From Pseudomonadota bacterium (GTDB lineage: Bacteria; Pseudomonadota; Gammaproteobacteria; Burkholderiales; Ferrovaceae), in the NCBI GenBank assembly GCA_021805725.1, contig JAJZEH010000056.1, positions 1 to 9,686 of the forward strand: a stretch of 9,686 bases of DNA, written 5' to 3'. Below, piece after piece: positions 5,611-9,686 of the stretch. Position numbers and translations under genes: made by a program. The notes under the pieces are model-generated. The model did not search any database, was not told the origin of the DNA, and worked only from the letters and a program-made list of their open reading frames with translations. Position 1 is the first letter of the stretch. Each line of letters starts with the position of its first letter.

Positions 5611-8600
5611 CTACAGTTGGGGCAGCGTCACGAGGCCCGTCAGGCCCACCAACGTGTCGCCCGCGCCAAAGGCCGTTCCAGTGGCGGCAGCCTGCTCGAC
5701 GAGATAGGTATTGCCTTGAAACTGGAACGATGCCGCAGCGTGGCTGGCCAGATCCAGTCCACCACTGGACAGGGCATAACCCACCCAGGTGGCAAGCTGG
5801 GCCGTGTCCAGCCCGTTCGATGTGGCATAAGTGTCCACGGATGAGGCTGCAATGGCCGTCACCGTGGCGCTTGCATGGGGATCGGCTGCCAGCACCAGTT
5901 GGTCCGCAGCATTGGAATTGAAGCCGGAGATCATCAGGTTGGCCGCATTGCCGGTAAAGCCTGCGGCGCCTACCGTGATGATGTCTGCAGTGGTGCCTGC
6001 ATGCGCCCCCAGAGTGATGGTGCCCGACACCCCTGCCCCTGTCAGCGCAATCTGGTTGGCGCCAGAACCCACGACAATATTGACCTGGCCTTGCGCGCTG
6101 TCATCGGTAATGTGGTTGGTGCCGTTGCCAAGAGTGATCGAATCGGTGTGCCCCGCAGAAGCGCCCGCCAGCAAGACCAGCGACACCGCCTGGTTGTCGC
6201 TGGCGCCATTTACCGTCACCCCGCCCGTCACGGTATCCGCCGTCATGGCAAAGGCCACGCTGCCATCCAGACTGAGGTTGGCCAATTGGCTGCCCACATT
6301 GCCTGCATCACCCACCGTCAGCAGGCCAGCGCCCGATTGTGAAAAGGTGGCGGAGGTCAAATTGGGTGCGGTGAGCGTGTGAATGGCACTGTTGCCACCG
6401 GCACTGTCCGTGACCGACAAGGTGCCCGCGTCATCCACCAGCGTTGTCAGCACCAGCGACTGCGCTCCCGCAAGCGTCAATTGCGTCAGCCCCACGTCAT
6501 TGAACTGCCCCACGGTCTGGCTGTACCCCCCCTGCCCCAGCGATTCCATGGTGACGGAGCCGATGCCGTTAAGGCCGCTGTCCTGCAAGGTCAGCGCATG
6601 GGTGATGGCCCCCCCGTTGGCACCGGCAGAACCAAGGGTAAGCGTCACGCTGTCCGCAGCACCCGAAGCATCGCCCAGTTGATAGGTAATGCCCCCTGAG
6701 TCTCCGGCATCCACCTGCAGCACTGTTCCCACAGCCACCTGGGTGAAGGTGACCGAACCTGAAGCAACGCCTCCCTGCACGTCGATCGTGCCCAGGTTGT
6801 CCTTGGTGAAGTAGGACAGGTCAATGGTTTGCGACCCCACGCCCAAGGCCCCCGTAACCCCCAGCGTTTCAAAGCCGGAGATCAGTGACGCCGCCTGGGC
6901 CGACAGTGCACCCCCGAATGCGTAGTTGAGGATGACTTCATCGCTGTGGCCGCTCCCGCCGGTAATTGCCCCTGTGGCACTGCCATTGAGGGTGACGACG
7001 TCGGCGCCGCTTCCGCCCATGAAGACCTGCTGCTGCGTGCCGTCCAGCCAAAGCGTGATGGCACCGGATGACTGCGACGCATCGACGATCGTGGTCCCGT
7101 TGCCTGTATTGGAAAGGTCTGCATTCAACCCGGCCGTACCCGTCACTGTCACCTGTCCCAGATAGATGGGGTCCTGCAGCGGTTGTACCAGAGTTAACAC
7201 GCCCGAGCCGGACACGTTAAGCGACCGCAGGCTGCTAAACAGCACGGAAGGGTCGCTTACAAAATTGAGTGAGGCATCGCCATTGGTGGATACGTTGAGG
7301 GTCTTGTAGATGCCCACCTGGTCATAAATGCTGATGACGCCGTTTACGGCATTGAGGGTGAGATTGAGCGTGGTGGCCTGCCCATTGACGTCGTACAGAT
7401 CGACCGTGGCCCCGCCGGTCACGTTTTCCAGGGTCAGGTCGGTGAGGGACGAGACGCCCTGGAGCGAGGCGTACGCTCCATTTGCCATGTTGTCGATGGT
7501 CAGGTGCTTCAGCGCACCTGCATTGTTGATTTTAAGATCGCCGCCATAAAATTGCTTGATCGACGATCCATAGCCATAGCCGTAGCCGTAGCCTGAACCT
7601 GTTCCCAGCCCATAATTCACCACGGCATTCCAGGTGACGGCATCCAGCCCGTTGACCGAGACGGTTTGTATGGTGCCGTTATTGTCGTCGATGACCACGC
7701 CCTGCATGTGCCCGGGCGAACTCTCGGTCTGTGTGACCGAGACCTGGGTTGTTCCCGAACCGCCGCCGACCAGAATGGAGTGCTGGTTGTTGCCATAACC
7801 ATTGCCATTGGCCTCGGTGATGGCTACGGTGGATCCGCCCGAGATGATCATGCTATAGGCCCCGTAGGGGGTACTGCCCAACCCGGCCTGGGCCTGGTCG
7901 TTGACGACCACGGCGGTGTTGGGGCCCACGATGATGTCGTCGAAGAATCCGTTTGAAACGCTGGTGACGTTAACGCCGGCCAGTCCGGAAAACCCCATGG
8001 CGCTGGCCAGCGGGGCAAATACCACGGCTTCGCCAGAAACCAGATTGAGGTTCTGAATGCCGGAGACTGTCGTGTTCGGGATGGCGCTTGGATTCCAGTA
8101 GCCGCCACTGGCAAGATCGGTGAGGTTGAGGGTATCGCCCGTGGTACCTCCTCCCGAAATGCTATCACCCGTGCTGAAGGTGGCCTGTACGCCGGATAGC
8201 GCCGGGCTGTTGCCCGAAAAGCTCGTGCCATCGATAACGGAATTGTTGCCGGCAACGACGATATGGTCGGTTCCCGTCGTAAGCGTATAGGCCGTGGTGG
8301 CGGGAAGCCCGGTCAGCTGCTGCAATGAAACGTTGGCCGTCGAAGAGGCGCTTTCGCTATAGCTCACCGACTGGGTCATCAGGGCAGACCAGGCCGTGGC
8401 GGCAGGGCCGAAAACGGCATCTCCCGTCAGCGCGTTGAACTGGCCCAGGATGCCTTCCACCGCAGCACCCCGCGCGTCGGGCGCAGTCGCATTCAGCACG
8501 GAAGTCACGTAGGCTTCCGCTTCGGCAAGCGCCGTCCCCGTCAGTCCCAGATTTGTGGCGATGGTCTGTGCAACGGATGCAGTGGCAAGGCTTCCAAACT

Positions 8601-8730
8601 GGCTGGCATAAATTGCATTCAGAAAGGCATCCATGCCCTGTGCATTGACGTCGGACAGGACGGTCTGCAAGGCTGCGTCATCCAGAGCTATGTCATAGAG
8701 CGCGCCGGCAAACTGGGCGATGGTGGTCAT
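5611..8730 (-). CDS. large RTX/S-layer-like beta-strand-repeat secreted protein
   Basis: The product is about 1039 residues. The N-terminal ~125 are Ala-rich and helical (FAGALYDIALDDAALQTVL...). A long Gly/Thr/Ser/Asn/Asp-rich beta-strand region follows. It has the S-layer-type entry TLTTGTD at 149-155, GDSISGG...GDTLNL near 190-203, and RTX-like turns GGSGADVV (572-579), GGSGHSDEV (591-599) and LGNGTNHITDD (867-877). The C-terminus FQFQGNTYLVEQ...GDTLVGLTGLVTLPQL resembles the uncleaved type I secretion signals of RsaA-like S-layer proteins. There is no Sec signal and I see no Cys. By my count there are only five Lys and two Arg, none after residue 643. A GYGYGYGYG stretch sits at 380-388. 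The likely role is a calcium-binding surface-layer or adhesive protein exported by an ABC-type system not present here. The start is uncertain: ATG at 8730 or GTG at 8751, neither with a good ribosome site. A weak TTGAAG-17-TAGAGG promoter match lies at 8802-8774. Confidence 0.85.
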   Translation of the reverse strand: MTTIAQFAGALYDIALDDAALQTVLSDVNAQGMDAFLNAIYASQFGSLATASVAQTIATNLGLTGTALAEAEAYVTSVLNATAPDARGAAVEGILGQFNALTGDAVFGPAATAWSALMTQSVSYSESASSTANVSLQQLTGLPATTAYTLTTGTDHIVVAGNNSVIDGTSFSGNSPALSGVQATFSTGDSISGGGTTGDTLNLTDLASGGYWNPSAIPNTTVSGIQNLNLVSGEAVVFAPLASAMGFSGLAGVNVTSVSNGFFDDIIVGPNTAVVVNDQAQAGLGSTPYGAYSMIISGGSTVAITEANGNGYGNNQHSILVGGGSGTTQVSVTQTESSPGHMQGVVIDDNNGTIQTVSVNGLDAVTWNAVVNYGLGTGSGYGYGYGYGSSIKQFYGGDLKINNAGALKHLTIDNMANGAYASLQGVSSLTDLTLENVTGGATVDLYDVNGQATTLNLTLNAVNGVISIYDQVGIYKTLNVSTNGDASLNFVSDPSVLFSSLRSLNVSGSGVLTLVQPLQDPIYLGQVTVTGTAGLNADLSNTGNGTTIVDASQSSGAITLWLDGTQQQVFMGGSGADVVTLNGSATGAITGGSGHSDEVILNYAFGGALSAQAASLISGFETLGVTGALGVGSQTIDLSYFTKDNLGTIDVQGGVASGSVTFTQVAVGTVLQVDAGDSGGITYQLGDASGAADSVTLTLGSAGANGGAITHALTLQDSGLNGIGSVTMESLGQGGYSQTVGQFNDVGLTQLTLAGAQSLVLTTLVDDAGTLSVTDSAGGNSAIHTLTAPNLTSATFSQSGAGLLTVGDAGNVGSQLANLSLDGSVAFAMTADTVTGGVTVNGASDNQAVSLVLLAGASAGHTDSITLGNGTNHITDDSAQGQVNIVVGSGANQIALTGAGVSGTITLGAHAGTTADIITVGAAGFTGNAANLMISGFNSNAADQLVLAADPHASATVTAIAASSVDTYATSNGLDTAQLATWVGYALSSGGLDLASHAAASFQFQGNTYLVEQAAATGTAFGAGDTLVGLTGLVTLPQL
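7568..7591. repeat. coding hexanucleotide tandem repeat (Tyr-Gly repeat)
   Basis: Four copies of a 6-bp unit (CCATAG twice, then CCGTAG twice on the plus strand) encode the Gly-Tyr repeat of the RTX/S-layer-like protein. Because the unit is 6 bp, slippage would change the protein by two residues without shifting the frame. Confidence 0.85.
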
Positions 8731-8803
8731 GTTGTCTGCAGGTGTCGTCACGATGACAGTGTAAAAGCTCTACCCTCTAACAGGTGTAACAAAAGTCTTC
8801 AAC

Positions 8804-8840
8804 GGGGTCTGTCCCATGTGACAAAATGAGGTCTGTCCCC
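8804..8840. repeat. directly repeated REP-like half-sites
   Basis: Two half-sites of the GGGGACAG family lie in the same orientation: a partial GGGGTCTGTCCC at 8804-8815 and a full TGAGGTCTGTCCCC at 8827-8840. They lie between the divergent RTX/S-layer-like gene and dgkA, 22 bases before the dgkA start codon. Unlike the other copies in this window they do not form the long palindrome. GTGACA (8818-8823) lies between them and could act as a -35 element, but the -10 at the right distance (TAATTC) is poor. Confidence 0.8.
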
Positions 8841-8862
8841 TAATTCACCCTCTTGGTTCAAC

Positions 8863-9240
8863 ATGGACGACGAGTGCCCCCACAAAGGCAAGACCGGGTT
8901 GCGGCGCATCTGGAATGCGCTGGGTTATTCCATGGACGGTTTTGCAAACGCATTCTGTCATGAGAGCGCTTTTCGCCAGGAAGTGGTCCTTGCGGCGGTC
9001 CTGATTCCATTGTCCGTGTATGTACCCACTTCGGGTGTGGGCCACGCCATGCTGGTGGGAAGTATCCTGCTGGTCATCCTGGTCGAGTTGCTCAACTCGG
9101 CGATCGAAGCCACCGTGGACAGGATCTCCCTGGAAAACCATCACCTGGCCAAGCGGGCCAAGGATTTTGGAAGTGCCGCCGTGTTGGTGAGCCTGATCAA
9201 CACGGCAACGACCTGGGCGCTGATTTTGGTCCTTCATTGA
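8863..9240 (+). CDS. dgkA: diacylglycerol kinase (prokaryotic, DgkA type)
   Basis: This 125-residue inner-membrane protein phosphorylates diacylglycerol to phosphatidate with ATP. It recycles the lipid by-product of periplasmic glucan and other phosphoglycerol transfers. The family hallmarks are present: HESAFRQE at residues 33-40, VELLNSAIEATVDRIS at about 74-89 (with the conserved Glu75, Asn78, Glu82, Asp86), and AKRAKDFGSAAV at 96-107. Three membrane helices are visible after an amphipathic N-terminal region, and the length matches E. coli DgkA, a homotrimer. The ATG at 8863 is the only plausible start upstream of the conserved N-terminus, although no good ribosome site precedes it. REP-like half-sites lie just upstream. 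The gene ends 74 bases before the cellulose gene start, with no obvious terminator between. Confidence 0.95.
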   Translation: MDDECPHKGKTGLRRIWNALGYSMDGFANAFCHESAFRQEVVLAAVLIPLSVYVPTSGVGHAMLVGSILLVILVELLNSAIEATVDRISLENHHLAKRAKDFGSAAVLVSLINTATTWALILVLH

Positions 9241-9278
9241 AGATCGTTGCACAATCCACCTAGAAGAAATCTTAGGAC

Positions 9279-9308
9279 TTGTGTTTAAAATGCTGATTTA
9301 TATATAAT
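9279..9308 (+). promoter_or_regulatory. promoter for the cellulose-synthesis genes, predicted leaderless transcript
   Basis: A perfect TATAAT lies at 9303-9308 in an AT-rich stretch. The best upstream partner is TTGTGT at 9279-9284 (18-base spacer, first three bases matching TTGACA). With the -10 hexamer occupying -12 to -7, the start point falls on 9315, the A of the ATG of the next gene. No Shine-Dalgarno sequence precedes that ATG, which fits leaderless initiation. Confidence 0.55.
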
Positions 9309-9314
9309 ACCTGC

Positions 9315-9521
9315 ATGGACGGAAGCGATCTCAAGGGTAACGGGGACAACCGGATTCCTGATGACGTGGGACACCTGATGGCCCATATCAAAGGCCATCA
9401 TTTGCCCTATCAGGAAATCGTCCAGCATCAGAAAACACACTCCGCAGCATCCCGCTGGACATTGTTGCAGGAAACCCTGAACGATGATGGCCCTGAACGC
9501 CTTTCAGCAGCCGGAAAATGA
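9315..9521 (+). CDS. BcsR/BcsP-like cellulose biosynthesis accessory protein
   Basis: This 68-residue protein matches the pattern of the short BcsR/BcsP proteins encoded ahead of bcsQ: DDV..L (residues 16-21), then YQEI (32-35), then RWTLLQE (47-53). E. coli BcsR has the equivalent DIVAL...YADI...RWPLL. BcsR works with the BcsQ ATPase at the inner-membrane cellulose synthase and supports secretion-system assembly. The ATG at 9315 is the first possible start, since an in-frame stop lies at 9294-9296. It has no ribosome site and coincides with the predicted transcription start. The stop overlaps the bcsQ start as ATGA, so translation of the two is likely coupled. Which subfamily name applies (BcsR or the betaproteobacterial BcsP) cannot be settled by eye. 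Confidence 0.68.
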   Translation: MDGSDLKGNGDNRIPDDVGHLMAHIKGHHLPYQEIVQHQKTHSAASRWTLLQETLNDDGPERLSAAGK

Positions 9522-9686
9522 AGGTCATTTGCGTAACGGGCCTCAGCGGCGGCGCAGGCGTCACCACGGTTGCCGCCCAGCTTGCTGCCGCACTGAGGAC
9601 CCAGGATCGTCCGGTCGTGGCTTTTGATTTCTCTCCCGACAATACGCTGCGACTGCACTTTGGCATGGCGATGAGCGATGGCAGCG
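9518..9686 (+). CDS. bcsQ: BcsQ-like ParA/MinD-family ATPase, 5' part only
   Basis: The frame begins with ATG at 9518, overlapping the preceding stop by four bases, and runs off the window, leaving 56 residues. The start MKVICVTGLSGGAGVTTV carries a P-loop of the ParA/MinD type (GGAGVTT) in which the usual Lys is replaced. In E. coli BcsQ (GGVGTTT) the same position also lacks Lys. The next strand, DFSPDNTLRLHFGM (residues 38-51), lines up with the BcsQ DACPDNLLRLSF motif and not with the DxDPQ of plasmid ParA. BcsQ is a nucleotide-binding protein needed for cellulose synthesis and its localisation at the inner membrane. The remaining bcs genes (A, B, Z, C) would be expected past the right edge. 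Confidence 0.85.
   Translation, partial: MKVICVTGLSGGAGVTTVAAQLAAALRTQDRPVVAFDFSPDNTLRLHFGMAMSDGS

Noticed and set aside
5831..6382. Plus-strand frames opposite the RTX/S-layer-like gene (also 5875-6342, 6379-6699, 7666-7956)
   Set aside because: All are antisense shadows of a continuous, well-structured 3.1-kb gene and share its repetitive composition.
9259..9276. Hairpin CCTAGAAG...CTTAGG as a dgkA terminator
   Set aside because: The stem is short and bulged and has no U-tract, so I do not support a terminator here.

Overview
The window looks like chromosomal DNA from a Gram-negative proteobacterium, most likely a betaproteobacterium. This rests on general family resemblance: a DgkA-type diacylglycerol kinase next to the start of a BcsR/BcsP-BcsQ cellulose-synthesis operon, a DUF1348 protein, a TMEM175-like channel, and a large acidic RTX/S-layer-like secreted protein. 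No rRNA, tRNA, CRISPR array, transposase or phage gene was found. Genes are closely packed on both strands and no gene-free gap exceeds about 230 bases.

Layout, left to right. A 15-bp tandem repeat (16-90) abuts and supplies the stop codon of a minus-strand TMEM175/DUF1211 channel gene (88-666). A divergent NADPH-dependent FMN reductase gene (782-1360) follows. Convergent to it is a minus-strand pair with overlapping ends: a secreted Gly/Trp-Pro/Tyr-rich protein (1671-2018), then a small four-cysteine protein (1421-1678). A DUF1348 gene (2161-2628) diverges from that pair. Convergent to it are a Thr/Ser/Gly-rich protein (2731-3516) and, upstream on the same strand, a membrane-anchored methyltransferase (3657-4412). 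A sulfotransferase gene (4671-5489) runs divergently from the methyltransferase and converges on a gene of about 3.1 kb for an RTX/S-layer-like protein (5611-8730, minus). Then come dgkA (8863-9240), a BcsR/BcsP-like gene (9315-9521) and a bcsQ-like gene cut by the window end (9518-9686), all on the plus strand.

The most striking non-coding element is a dispersed REP-like family built on the 14-mer GGGGACAGACCTCA. I find nine exact copies and one partial copy. Eight of the exact copies form palindromes in exactly the three convergent gene junctions: 1365-1405, 2659-2689, and a nested perfect 53-bp-arm inverted repeat at 5489-5597. The ninth copy and the partial one lie as direct repeats in the divergent junction before dgkA. 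The 15-bp tandem repeat shares the core AATTGGGGACA with one of the palindromes, so it is probably related.

The central theme (2.7-8.7 kb) is the cell surface. There are two low-complexity, cysteine-free, Lys/Arg-poor, acidic proteins without classical signal peptides. The larger has RTX-like features and a C-terminus of the type I secretion kind. Between them lie a sulfotransferase and a membrane methyltransferase. A link between those enzymes and the surface proteins is possible but is only inferred from proximity. The right edge is a separate envelope/biofilm module: lipid recycling by DgkA and the start of cellulose-synthesis genes, preceded by a promoter that appears to give a leaderless mRNA.
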